Below, in pieces: positions 23,161-36,000 of a stretch of DNA of 64,000 nucleotides. Positions within the stretch are counted from its first letter, which is position 1. Each line of letters begins with the position of its first letter. The position numbers were made by a program, and so were the translations under genes. The DNA is from Labyrinthula sp. Ha (Eukaryota > Sar > Bigyra > Labyrinthulida > Labyrinthulaceae), in assembly GCA_015227615.1 (NCBI GenBank), contig JAALGZ010000004.1:558001-622000 (forward strand). Reading direction: 5' to 3'. The notes beneath the pieces were generated by a model, which searched no databases, was not told the DNA's origin, and worked only from the letters and a program-made list of their open reading frames with translations.

Positions 23161-24114
23161 CTAAGCTTTTGGAAAGGGTACTTTTGGTTTTACATCTAGA
23201 AATCTCTTGAGTTTCCAGTTGTCTTTTAGTTTCCTCTCCTGAATCTCATCTTTTTTCCTTTTTAACTCGCTTAATTGAAGTTTCGAAAAATGCGTTGGCC
23301 TAGGCAAAGGAATTTTTCCCTTGAGCACTTGACCGCTAATGTCTAGATATGGTTGACTCTTATCTTCCTCTCCTCTTCGACTGTCAGTCTTTGTTTCTAC
23401 TGTTCTCTTAGGAAATATTACCTCATTCAAAGATTTATATTCTTGTGGTGGACTTGGTTTTCCGTATACTTGATCTCTCTCAATCTTGCTAATTTGTTTC
23501 TTATTCTTGAGTTCTTCTTCTGGCTGGGTTTTTTGCAATTTAGGGTCATTATGATGCTTCTTGTAGAACTCATTGAAGGTTTTTGGCGTGACTTGCTTCA
23601 TTCTTACTGCTGCTTTATTTACCTTGAGCATCGAGACACCGCTCTTTTTACTCTTACTTCTGGTTCCTGTTACCCACTTGAAAATTACTTCACCAGATCC
23701 CTCAGCGTCTGGAATATTCTTGGCCCCGTAAGCAAATGTTCCTTCTCGAAGGTTTCTTGTAGGAAGTTTTACCTTGCTGATGGTTCTCCGTACAAGAAGA
23801 GCATTCACATGATCGTAGCTGTTCTTACAATGTTCAAGTTTGTACCATTTCCAAAATATTGGAAAACAAACATCTTTTTTGTCATTTTCTTCAAAAGTAG
23901 GTTCTTGAGATTTTTTCACTGGTTCATCCGAGTAGCAAAGTGTTTCAAAAGCAAGTTGCGCTTTTACAAGCTCTTGGTCTGAATGCGGCAGGTTCAGTTT
24001 CCTAAAGAGCTTCCGTAATGAGGTAAGTGGAAGAGTGCCACTCTCTGGGGTACACAATAAGTCAAACTCTGTTTTTACATCTATTCTTGTTTTGGTTTTT
24101 GTTAATGCTGTCAT
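23161..24114 (-). CDS. Conserved-looking Lys-rich protein, possibly EF-hand-like/axonemal
   Basis: A 317-aa intronless frame from an ATG. I do not recognise it with confidence. Residues about 12-95 are helical with an acidic, EF-hand-like layout (a TLPLTSLRKLFRKLNLP stretch and a later FPIFWKWY). At about 118-150 there is a LREGTFAYGAKNIPD segment followed by a W, reminiscent of the FxYG motifs of microtubule inner proteins of cilia. The remainder is Lys/Glu-rich and likely disordered. It lies 63 bp downstream of the SCLY-like gene on the same strand and faces the ZNF207-like gene. Ciliary role is a weak guess only. Confidence 0.75.
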   Translation of the reverse strand: MTALTKTKTRIDVKTEFDLLCTPESGTLPLTSLRKLFRKLNLPHSDQELVKAQLAFETLCYSDEPVKKSQEPTFEENDKKDVCFPIFWKWYKLEHCKNSYDHVNALLVRRTISKVKLPTRNLREGTFAYGAKNIPDAEGSGEVIFKWVTGTRSKSKKSGVSMLKVNKAAVRMKQVTPKTFNEFYKKHHNDPKLQKTQPEEELKNKKQISKIERDQVYGKPSPPQEYKSLNEVIFPKRTVETKTDSRRGEEDKSQPYLDISGQVLKGKIPLPRPTHFSKLQLSELKRKKDEIQERKLKDNWKLKRFLDVKPKVPFPKA

Positions 24115-24177
24115 TTAGCTTAACGCTTGGAAGAATTCAAACATACATATAAAGCAGTTACTTAAATATTTGGAATA

Positions 24178-25492
24178 TTACTCTGAAGCAAGATCAAGCA
24201 CTTGCATTGCTATAGACTTAGCAGCTTCTAGGACTTCCTCCTTCTTAGTCAATCTGCCAAGAGATAACCTCAAAGTACACTTTGCGAAATCAATTGGCAC
24301 GTTCATTGCCATCAATACCCCACTTGGGCTTTCATTTCCACTGTGACAAGCAGATCCAGCTGAACAAAGAACATCACCTTCCAGTTTCTTAAGCAGCACA
24401 GAAGAGCTCAAGCTTTTATCGTTCTTAGCTTTAAAACTCACTGATAAAGTATTAGGTAGACGAAACTTGTTAGCCAATCCACCTCCGTTCACTCTAACTT
24501 CAACATCACTCCCATTGAGCTCAACTTGGAGCACTTCTAGAAGCAAATTTCGCAAATTCTTCATCCGCTCAATCTCCGCACTAGATTCGACTATAACAAT
24601 GTGAGCCGCTTTGGCTAAAGCACCTGCAAGAATAACATTCTCAGTACCTGCTCTAAAACCATTCTCTTGGTTCGCACCTTGAATCAACCTGTGCTGTCGT
24701 AGGCTCTCCTGCAGTCCAGATTTATTTCCAATGTACAAGCCACCAACTCCTTTTGGAGCATAAAACTTATGGCCAGCAAGACTGAGCAAATCAACACCAA
24801 GTTCTTGCACTTCAACGCGGAGTTTGCCTATAGCTTGGGAGGCATCGGAGTGCAAAACAATTTCTCCAGAGGGATCGACCTCTCTAATGACGTCACTAAC
24901 CTTCTTCAGTGGTTGAATTGTTCCAACTTCGTTATTGGCAAGCATAATAGAAACTAAACAAGTTGTTTCCTTATGCTTCTCTAGTGTTTCTTGGAAAACA
25001 TCTAGTTTGATAAGACAGTTCTCATCGACAGGAATTTTGACAACCTTGAAATTGCAGTGTTTCTCAAGATAGGAAAGAGATTCCATAACAGCAACATGTT
25101 CACTTTAGAATAAAAATAACAAAAAAGTTACATAGTACTGGTAATTATTGTTTTCCTGACTGTTTCCTTGAAAGAGTAAGCGACGGCTTTAAGTGCAAAA
25201 TTAATACTTTCGCTCCCTCCAGATAGGAATATGAACTCGGAGCCATTTGGGGCTGATATAAGGTTCTGCATAACTTTTTTACTATTTACCAGCTGTTCTT
25301 TGGCAACAGAACCAGAAGTATAAGGACTTGACTAGTCAAAATATTCAGAGAGGATAAAGATACTGGATTACCCCAAAGCCCTTTTGGATCCAATGGGGTT
25401 TTATATGAGGTACTGAAGATTTCAGCTAGATATTCCGAAACTCGTGGGTCTAAAGGGGTTGTTGCATTATAATCTAGATAAATAGGTTTCAT
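24178..25492 (-). CDS. SCLY/NifS-like selenocysteine lyase or cysteine desulfurase (4 exons)
   Basis: Four minus-strand exons: 25492-25414, 25380-25364 (17 nt), 25331-25132 and 25102-24178, joined over introns of 33, 32 and 29 nt, all GT-AG; product 406 aa. The joins restore YLDYNATTPLDPRV ... WGNPSSPYTSG ... FIFLSGGSESINFAL ... TSTIEHVAVMESL, matching class V PLP lyases. GHK holds the PLP lysine (K211), and SACHSGNESPSGVL holds the catalytic cysteine (C351). The WGNPSSPY and CHS-x-SP-x-VL features resemble selenocysteine lyase (SCLY) more than mitochondrial NFS1/IscS, though cysteine desulfurase activity is equally possible. No mitochondrial targeting sequence is visible. Such enzymes supply sulfur or selenium; a link to the TtcA fusion protein at 5.8-8.9 kb is plausible but unproven. 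Confidence 0.92.
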
Positions 25493-26889
25493 CTGGTTCT
25501 ATTGACAATCCTTTACGATATTCGTCAATTCTGCGTTGAAAATATCCATAGTAATGCACCATTTGAAATTAAAATCAACATTATTAGACGAAATCTTACT
25601 CAAGTTGGTCATTGGCACTTAGGCATAGGATTTGATAAGATTTATCAATAATTATTTGATAATTATTATACTTCTGAGTAAGAATAACCAATTAAAATGA
25701 TTTGGGGAGTATCAGTATCAATTAATATGAAAAAGATGGGCAGAACGTTGATTGATAAAGTATCAATAAATCAAATTCAACCCATATTAGTACCTGTGTA
25801 GGAGCATTACTATCAATGAGGAGAGAAAACTAATTTAAGGTGATTTTAGAACACGGTCTGTTTTAAGAATGCGCTAGAGTTTCACCCATTATTAATTTGG
25901 CATTTATGAAACAGACCTTCAAAAGTTACCGCTTTAGAACTGCTCTGGTATGCAAACTATGAAAACAGTACCATGAATCAATCATCGCAATGTATTACTG
26001 GTATAAATTAAATATGATGTGAATCATATTTTTTTTATTTCATTTTGTTACCAATAATTTAGTTTCCCAGAATGCTCGTTAATTTCCAACTCACCTAGAA
26101 ACAATTGTTCCTGTCTCGCAATCCCTTCATATTTTTCTTTAAAGAAGACATTTATACCTTGACTAGAATCTACATCCTATTTATTCCGTAATTTTATTAT
26201 TCCTCTTTCATTTTGATAATCGATTAGCTTCAAATATTTGCCGCATGTAATCATTCCAACAAATAAATCCTGAACTTCAGTTACGCGCTGCAATCCAATG
26301 GTTCTTTACATTTGGCTAGTTGAATGTGCTCTTGCCTTTTCTGAAAATAGATTAGTTCTCAAAGTTTTGAACTAGTTTAAATACATGAATCTTTCAATTT
26401 CCTGCTTTACCATTTGTTATTTTTTCTCGCTTCATTTGTAAATGTTAATAACCTTGGTTTTTTCAATATATATATACATATATATATTTATATATGTTAT
26501 TGATACAAACCTACAAGATTGTTTTCACCTACTATTCATAGGCTTAGCAAGTATTGGCACTTTTAGCATTCGTCTTTTTTATCCTGCAACCACTGAGCAA
26601 TTCATATACGTTTTCCATTTTACATGGATTAGACTTTCCTAACCGTTTCCCGTTTCCTCGAATCTAACGCATTTAATCAACAAATCAATCATTTTATCTA
26701 CTCCATTATGCCCCACCCCCAAATAATCCTTGTTAAAAAGTAGAATGATTTCTTACTGTTGTATCTAAAGTCATTGGTGTTTCATCATTTTTAATCATTT
26801 TACGGTTGTGCAGAATCTGTTTCTTTTGCAAAATATCCATGATTTGGTGCACATTTTATCCTTTGCTCATATTACAACATATTTTATCG
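25493..26889. other. Intergenic AT-rich stretch
   Basis: No gene seen. An (AT)n-like tract of about 30 bp occurs near 26467-26497. This sequence contains the promoter of the SCLY-like gene at its left end. Confidence 0.5.
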
Positions 26890-29800
26890 GTCATTTAGCT
26901 AGGGCCAGATCCAGTTTTTTTTTCCTACTTAAGTGTACTAACTCTCCTTCATTCTTGGGTGCCTTATGAATTATATACTTAGTTACAGTTGCCCTCATTA
27001 CCAATCGTCTTTTCTGCAACCTAGCTACTGGAACTTTGCCTACTACCTGTAATTTATTCTTCGTCTTATGTAACATCCTCTTGAGCTCTTTTTCATTCAT
27101 TGATTCTACTACTATTCCATTATCTATCAATATAAGTAGCAAGCGTTCTTTTTCATATTTTTCTAACTTCTACGCCTAGGGTTGCTCCTTTTCTTTTGTT
27201 GCAAAAATCTGACTAGATTTATATAAATAAATATTTACTCGGAGTTTGTTATCTGCATATGCAATTATGGGGTACGTCAGCTTATACCGTTTTTCTGGAT
27301 TCACCAAAAATTGAGAAACTGCACTTCCTACATACCTCACCAGCCCTTTATAGATGGCTTCATTGCCCTCATTCATCCATGAAGAATAGCTAACCACTAC
27401 ATTCTGATTCTAAAGGACAATTTCTTCGCAATTTTCCGTTACTTTACCAAGAAAATGTGATCCTTGATGCTTAATTGAGTGAAATCCTGGTGGAAGACCA
27501 AAGTTAACCTTGCATATTATCAATGATTCCAATTAAGTCTGGAAAATAGATATTTTTGTCAGAAAAACAGAGCATTTTAATTACAACTTCAATAGAAAGT
27601 AGCCCATACCACCTCTTAATGAAGAAATGATTGATATGAAATATCCTTTTTATTGCTCGTCCACAGGGAATACTTCCTAAAATTCTTGAATTTTTTGAGT
27701 TGGAATCAAAATGTTACTAAAATTGTTGTATTCGCTTGCTGGCAGTTCCTAGCAATTATGCATCTGCTAGCAAATAAATTTGTTTAGTATGTTCAAATAA
27801 AACCCCGTCCTCGAGGTGTCGTGAGAGATATGTAAAGATCATAATAAATGACGTAAAAGACTACCAAGTGTCCGTATTTTTCATTCAACGTACTATTCAT
27901 ATTTCATTTCTTATTCCGTTCTGATTTTTCTTCAATTTCAAATTAATATTTTTTCTGATCTTTTGTTAATAGTTAGTAGTCTATCGATACTAAACTTTCT
28001 TTATAGTCCGGCTGAAGAAAGATCATTTTATATTGGACGAAATTAAACTCCGATGGTGTGAAATCTATTGATGTTGGTTGGATTATTTTGGAATGATCCC
28101 GGGATACTCCCAAGTATTCAAAAATTCCTTTTGAAGAATCTTTTCATTCCTAGATCATAAACTTTACTTTTGTTTGCAAAATCTCCTAGCGTGGTGTTAC
28201 ATTCTTCCAACGATTGTCTTCACCGTTTACACGACAAATCTTGACCTTTATCAAATGAGTCAATATCCACCATCAATGCAGCCTTAACGTAGCCATAGCT
28301 TATATTCCCTTCTTGGCTGCATTAAGTATACTAGAGTCTTATGGTCGGTAAACAGTTTCATATCTAATTGATGGGCTTCAAGAAGATATTCTACCTTAAA
28401 TATTCTTCTAATTATAACCCCTAGCTTTTTATGAAATTATCCTAATTAATTGAGGAATTTTTATAATTTCCATTTAAAAAGGTTATAGGTTCAAATCCTT
28501 CTTTATTAAATCTTTCTCATCTTTACCCAGACTCTCCATTCCATACATTGACCTTCTATTTAACTTACCTAGACCTACAACAAATACCGAAAATTTTCTC
28601 TATAGGTTGTTAAATTTCTTCTTATTAATTATGTTATTACATTCTATAATCTATTATTTTCTTTTCTGTTATTCCATCCAGGTTAGCATCAACGATAATA
28701 CTCTTTATAGAAGCAATATTTACATTCTTAGCTAATTCTTTTAATTTATTTTGATCTCCGTGACACAATAACCCAAATCTTATTTTATTTGAGCCAGATT
28801 CAAAATTGTTTTTCCAATCGTATATTTATATAAACTGTATGTTCCTTCTCTACTGATATTTTGATTTTCATTGTATTAAGAACCGTTTAAAATAACTATC
28901 TTCATTTCTCTGTTTTCCAGTTTCTATTCATATTCTATATGAATCTATTCTATCTGAAAAAATGCAAAATTAATTTAATTTTAACCTTAATTGATGTTAG
29001 TATATCCTTTGTGGATATATTTCTATGGTTTGCCTGAAGTTTATTCAACTCTTGCTATGTTTGGGGCTATTCTCTTTCCTATTGTAAGAACCCACTTTTC
29101 ATGTTTTCAATTAATGAATCTTCGCCTATGCCTTTAAGTATCTGTCAAATAACTGTATCATGATACTGTTTAGGGGTACCCACATAGTTAATTAGAGTTT
29201 CACAAAGTTTATATCCTCTAAAAATTGTAGCTAAACTAGAAATATTTTCTCCTTCATGAACTGGTAATAAGTGAAATCCACTTACATAATAAAAATGTAA
29301 TATATTTCTTATTCAGAATAAGATAACGATATATTATTATTACAATTAGCGGCGAGATATCTGTTTCAATTTTTAAAACTCCGTCGATTTCTCTTAAATC
29401 TAATACCATTTCATAGTTTTCATTCTTCTTAAGAATCAGAAGAACCATACTCGTCCAAACTTATTTATTACCTGGTTAACTAATTCCAAATCTAACCAAC
29501 CGAGGTAACTTATATCTCGACAAATCTTTCTTCTTTCGCTTAAACTTCATATCCTAGCATGGAAGGTACTATTTCTTCCTTTTTGGATGCCTTCATTGGC
29601 GTTAATTGGATTGATGTTATAGTAGGCAGTTTATCATCAAGAAATATAGAACAGCAAAGCAACTGCCAAATATGCTCTTGTTTTGGGCTCTTATCTAGAA
29701 AACAATTTTCTTTAACCTGTTTTGTTATTTTCTCCCTTATTAATTCTTGTTCTTCCACTGAGTTATTCCTAATGTTCTCTCATATACGAAACTATGTTTT

Positions 29801-30930
29801 CGAACATAGGTTTTACTCCTCCTTATCAAACAGCTTATAGGTTAGTCAATCATCCTCTTTACCAAATTGATAATCTTTAAAAGCCGTATTATTCATATAG
29901 ACCGTTTCTCCTGGTACAAATTTCTCTGATTTGCTTGGTTCTGTGTTTCATGTGCCACCTTCCCTGTCAAGAGTACACACAACTCACTCTCTCTTTCTCT
30001 CTTCTATCCATATTGATTCCTTCAGTATATGGACGAGGCTTGAACAACTCCGGTATTTCCGGTTATTCTTTATTGTAGATCTCGATGTATTTTTTTTTAC
30101 CATGTGAAAATTCCCACTTAATTCTTGTGTTTATTTCAACAAATAGCACTCTCGCAAGTAGTGGTCAGTAGAGAGACACTCCCTACATACCCATATCTTT
30201 CGTTTTAATCACAATATAAAGTTTTTGCTCTATCTTCTTGTTCGTTTTTATCTTAGCTCTGCTATTCACTTGCTTTCCATGTCAAGATTTGTTTTTTTTT
30301 AGTTCCCGAGATGAATTTTGTCTTATCCCTTTGCTGAAACAATTTAAAACAAGTGTCAACAAGTATTGCTTTTTCTAACAAACATGTTCCTGCTTTGGAC
30401 GTTATTATCCAATATCTTTCATATTGGGATGACATTTTATTTCCTTTTGTTTATTTTTTCAACAACTTGAAAATAGACTATTTATAATACTATTTTTTCA
30501 TTTTTGTAGCTAACCGTAAACCTTCTATCAAATTACTAATTCTTTTTATGCAACCCCTCACAGAAGTGAATATTCGCTCAGCAAAGTTCTAATTCAATTT
30601 GTTTGCAACTGTGCTCAATATCATATGTTTACGGAAAGCTTCATCTTCATCTCTTACTTGAAGTGATTTCCCCAAAATTTCTTTTCTTGCTATTATTTCT
30701 GCATCGCCATGTTGCTTAAGCTCCGCCAAAATTTTAAGCTTGGTGTTTCTTTGCAGACAACCTTCCTATAGTCCCAAGTGTCTCCTTCGCAATACTTTGT
30801 AGGCTTCTTGCAATCATGAAGATATTTACTTGCTCTGGTTCTAAACCTCCTAGAATAGGATTTTTTTTTTAGATTAAACTCATCCTTTTCCATATATTTG
30901 GCTCCGCCCATTTCTACAGTAGGTCCTATT
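26890..30930 (-). mobile_element. Element B: heavily decayed Ty3/gypsy-type fossil
   Basis: Minus-strand remnants in the right order for an LTR retrotransposon: Lys/Arg-rich gag-like sequence near 30.7-30.9 kb, a VLLILKKNENYEMVLDLREID piece of reverse transcriptase near 29.3-29.45 kb, an SGFHLLPV piece that parallels SGFDFLP of element A near 29.2 kb, and an RNase H piece with LFTDHKTL near 28.35 kb. Basic sequences at 26.9-27.4 kb may be the integrase end. No LTRs are recognised, and the frame is broken many times, so it is older than A, C and D. Confidence 0.65.
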
Positions 30931-33073
30931 TCACTATTCCCAACATCCTAATGGCGCGAAGCTATATCCCCTGCCTGTTGTGTTGTGCATTTATGATACT
31001 TACACCTTTTCTAGTATCACAGTTTTTGGTTTAAGTAGCCAGCGAGATATGTATTATTCAGTCAAGGGGATTTAACCTATTAAATAAAATTAAAAAAATA
31101 CAGACCTTTTTCTCCACACTTTACAGCATGTTGCATACGCTTTGGAAAAAGAAACAGATAACCTTTATGTTATAGTTAAGTTGTTCTGAGTCTGGGTGAT
31201 ACTGCTTTAATGCAGGAGGCCCTCATTTTGTATTAAGACACAACTAATATCAGATATAGACACAGTACTAGGACCATTATTTTGAGCTTAGAAAAAATAT
31301 GCGCAATCAACAATGTCAATATACACCAGAGAAGATAAACCTGTCTTCTGACGATAGCAGACCAGAATAGGCACCATGCTAATATAGAATCACGATCATT
31401 CAAAATGCCTTTATCAAAGAATTAGACTTTAGATTTTTAGAGCATAGAAACAAATTAGCCAAAAAGGCTATGGTATTCGGACTCCTTAATCAAGAGTATT
31501 AAAAGCCTAATTAAGATGCCAATAGAGCCACATCCGTGTATAAATATATTTTTTTATTTATTACAGGAGTTTAGAAGTCCTTCTCTGTCCTGGCAAAGTA
31601 TTTAGGGTTCTTGCACGGAAAACAAATTCAAATCGTTTCTCAAACAGATGATGTATGTGAGCAGTTAGAGTGGCTACAGCAACCTTACGGTGAGTTAGTG
31701 CACCTAGTAGTTGATCTTTCTACTAATGATGATTAAGTCATTTGTGCCATTGTAATTGATTTCTGAATAGATATAATTTTTGCTTAAGTACTCCAAATTC
31801 CACTAAGATCATATGATGCATAATTTGAAAACAGAATCTTGAAATATTCTTTTTACTAGGAATTAATGATGCTATGTATGCTGGAAGCATTCCTGTTTAA
31901 GCAGAGGTGAAAAAGGTGGAGTTTAATTGAATCAGTAAGTAAATTCCCCTAGTTTTCTAGGTTATACCTGCCATACATCTTTTTTTAGTTTCGAACACCT
32001 ACAGCAAATAGTAGCTCCCTATGAGCCAAGGCATTCATCAGAGAGAGAAGTTGTTATCATCATTTTAATCAATAGAATTGAGATACCTTCTTGTTCTCTC
32101 CCCCTTCGTTGACTATTCCCTAGCCCTACAAGCATCTGCTTAGAATTGTTTAGTTTAATTTGCCGTACTGTGGCAAAACGTTTGCTTCTTTGCTGCAACT
32201 ACCCTTGCGAGCTCTTGCGAGGAAGGAGTCTTATACTAGTTGCCAGAAGTTAAAACCTAGATATATAGCCTCCGCATAAGTAACCAAGCTAATCTGTGCC
32301 TTATCTGCGTCAAATCCACCACAGTTATGAGCTTCTGCTTTCATACAAAGCTTTTTTTCATGAATTAAAGCAGTTTTAGAAAACGTGCAGTATGTGACGT
32401 TCATTGCTTAGAAATTGGATTGTGTGTTTTCTCGTCATAATTGACAGAAACTTTTATTCTGAAATAGGTGTTGGAGTAATTGTATTAGATAAATTTAGTG
32501 CGGGCTTTCAATGTTCGTAATATACATTTGAAGACAACTTGTGTGTGTAGGAATCTGTTATGGACTAATGATGGTTTCATTAGAGTTTTCCTGCCAAATT
32601 CTTTTTTATACTTGATACTGATAATTCCCCAAGTACTGTGAGTTTTCAGACATAATAAAAAACTATTAGATTAAGTTTATTGTCTATAACAAACTCCAAA
32701 AACCCAAATTTCGTATTGATATTCAGAACCATAATAGGTATCACATGAATAAAGCTAGTTCTAATCATAGCCTACCCATATTCGCCACTATCTTAAACTT
32801 CCATAATTTTTCATTTGATCTAATTGATTAGATTCCCAGTAATCATCAATTGTTGTATACTTTTGTATTTCATTGGTTTTCTGAAAATTAGTGTCTTTTT
32901 CATAAATATAGAATGCATACACACTTATATTATTCGCAGTTTCATCCAATCGGATTAAAGATGGGACATTTTGTATCAGCTCAACTAGATTGGCTAAAAT
33001 AGACAGATCTTAAGCAAAAATCAAATCTTGCGCAAAAAAGTGAAAAGAAATAGACAAAAAAACTCCTAAACAC
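30931..33073. other. Intergenic stretch without genes
   Basis: Stop-rich AT-rich sequence, nothing recognised. The last few hundred bases are the upstream region of the deubiquitinase gene. Confidence 0.5.
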
Positions 33074-36000
33074 ATGGCTGACGATTATGACAACATCCCA
33101 TCGGCTGAGATAGTACAAGGTGATATTGTAGGAAGGGAAGGAAGCTTTCAAAGCACCGCCTTTGTAGAGGGAGGTGGTGTCGACGAGGATTCTATTATCG
33201 AGAACGTGTCTGTGGCAAATGCTGTTTTGGACACGACGTACCACAAGACAGTTGAAGCGGAAGAAGACTGGAAGAAAGTGGGTAAAAATATCCTGCTTGA
33301 CTCTTTTGAGCGCATATTGCCTGGTTTTCAAGAAAGCAAAGGATCTAGAATGACTAAGTTCAAGGCTACGATCCCGAAGGCTAAGGGCAAATACTACATC
33401 TTAAGCAAAGAATGGACAGATAAGTTTATAGAATTTATTTTTGATGAAAAAAATAATGTATCTCCAGGTCCTGTAGATCAATCCCCAATTTTAAGCAGGG
33501 AACGTGAGGTATTACGTTCATACCACAGTTTCACCGACAAGAAGCGGGTGCTAGATTTCTGTGTGGTTCCAGAAGCAGCCTGGTCTGTTTTTATGAAGTA
33601 CTTTGGAGGTGGACCTGAATTTTGCGTAGAGTTTGGAGCTTCCTATAGATACAAAGATAATCTTGAGAACTGCATTTATACACAATACGTTCCGGTGGTT
33701 ATCCTCTCTTCAAGGAAGATGACCGAAATGAAGCGGGTTTACATCAATAAGTTGTTGTCCATTGAAAGGGCTAAGAGAATTGCTGTTTCTTTAGTGGAGA
33801 ACAAGACATATGTTCCGTATGGGCAAATTAGATTTCATGACTTTTACCAGCACAAGCCACTCTGTAGATTAGACACATCAAAAAAGCTGAAGACACCTTT
33901 GGCAGAATGTGATATTCATCCAGATAACATGCTTCTTGTAGAATTTCCGCTTCATATTGTTAATGACAAAGCTATTTACAAGATCAAGTATGAGGGGCAC
34001 TACGGGGGATTTGCCAGGAACACAGACGAGTACATCGGTAGCCGAAAACCTGTTGTGGCAGGTGGAGTTGGATTGAAGAATGTGGGAAATACTTGTTATA
34101 TGAACTCTATGATACAATGTTTATCTAATGTCCCAGTTTTGAAGCAGTATCTGGTGTCAGATGCCTACAAAGCAGAAGTCAACACTGATAATCCACTTGG
34201 GTATAGCGGAAAGCTTGCCAATGCCCTGTCTGGCTTGTTGAAGATGATGTGGACCCCAGATAGTGTTTCCATGATTTCACCTGATGGATTTAAGAAATTA
34301 ATTGATGAAATTAAGCCTGAGTTTCAGGGTTATGAGCAGCATGATAGTCAAGAGTTTCTTTCTCAAATTTTAGATGGACTTCATGAGGATTTAAATAAGG
34401 TGAAAAAGAAGCCATATACTGAGAATGTATCCGCTGATGGACGTCCTGATGCTGTTGTAGCCAAAGAAACTATTGAAAGGTACAAACTGAGAAACGATTC
34501 CTATGTTGGGGATCTCTTTACAGGTATGTTCAAAAGTACTGTTACTTGTCCTGATGCTTCGTGTAAAAATGTATCGGTTACATTTGATCCGTACATGATA
34601 CTGCCTTTACCTTTGGAAACTGCGGAGAAGCACTATCAAGTCCGAAGTGTGGTCTATATACCTGAGAAGGTGACGGCCGATAATCCTATACGCAGAGAAT
34701 TTATTATTACCCCTAAAGATGGACCAGCGTTGTTGATAAAGGAAATTTTAAAGAAGAAGCTTGGATTGAAAAACACTAGTTTTATTTTGTTTACTCCTGA
34801 TGAGTTTGGAAGACTGAGATCGTACCATGAAACTTCAAAGTCTCTGTCCTTGGTTCTGCCATCGAGAGCTCTGTTTGCATATGAGCTCAAACAAGCTGAA
34901 GATTGGGAGTATCTTAATTGGAGAAGACATGATGACTGGGAACGGCTCATTGATATTAAGCAACAGATGGAATATGCAGATGGATACCAGGAAGATGAGT
35001 CAGAAGACGGTCTGGGGATGAATTCTCCCAAAACTCAACAGCAGCAGCGACGGCTAAGGCAGCTTGAGAGCGTCGGTGTTCCAGGTTGCCCTCTAGTGTT
35101 GGATGACATTTGGGATGGAATATATCAGTACGATGAAGATGAGCAGCAGATGCGTTTGGAGATTGTAGGTGTGGAGCTGATGAAACCTGGACAGGTAGAT
35201 AGATATAAAGAAGAATTAAGCGCCGGGGAGAAAACTGAAAATATATATGAAGAAATTCGTTATTTATCTCAGAATCAAGATGAGTCTATTTATTGTTATG
35301 TATCTGGGATTATTGACACAGTTGATGCGCCAAGAGGATATATACATCATGTATCAGCAACAACAGAGAGCTCATTTGAAGTTTCTGGAGTGTATAAAAT
35401 ATCTAATCCAGCAAATGTGGCATCTTCAGACCAGATTAACTTGGGGACAAAAAGCATTTCTACTAGAAAAAGCGCAGATAAAAGCACTTTTAGTCTTAAT
35501 GCCAAGTCTCTTGGAGGACTTTTTAAAAGAAAGAAAAAAAAGAAAACCGTTTTTGAAGATGTTTCTCCTGAAAAAAAGAATCCTCCGACCGTCCCAACCA
35601 TTGCTAAAGCAGAGGTGCTAGGAAAGTCTTCTGAGTTTGAGCACTGGGGAGACTTTGAAAAGATGCAAGATGAGGCTGATACCCTTTCTCCATTGGATCT
35701 TGAAAACGAACTTGGGTTGATCTCTGGAAGAATTTGGTTCAGACCTAATGGAAAGTATCAAAAATTTGAGAAGACGTATGCTGAGAGGAATAATCGTATG
35801 TACACGGTGCATAATCAAATGATGGATGACGATGAACAAAGACGAGACCCTCTTGCTTTTACCCTCTCTTTTAACTCTGATCATATGTACTCTTGGGGTG
35901 TGGTCTACAGTCAGAGTTTATACCCTAAAGGTGAAATCTCTATGATAAAGACCAGAAGCAGATATTGGAATACAGCCGGAGCAGCAGTTGATCCTAATCT

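Noticed and set aside
23353-23982. 209-codon plus-strand ORF inside the minus-strand Lys-rich gene
   Set aside because: Antisense shadow rich in Phe/Leu/Cys, no motif, and the opposite frame is longer with an ATG and normal composition.
28480-28505. GGTTCAAATCC, a match to the tRNA B box
   Set aside because: The surrounding bases do not form a T-arm, acceptor stem or A box at proper spacing.
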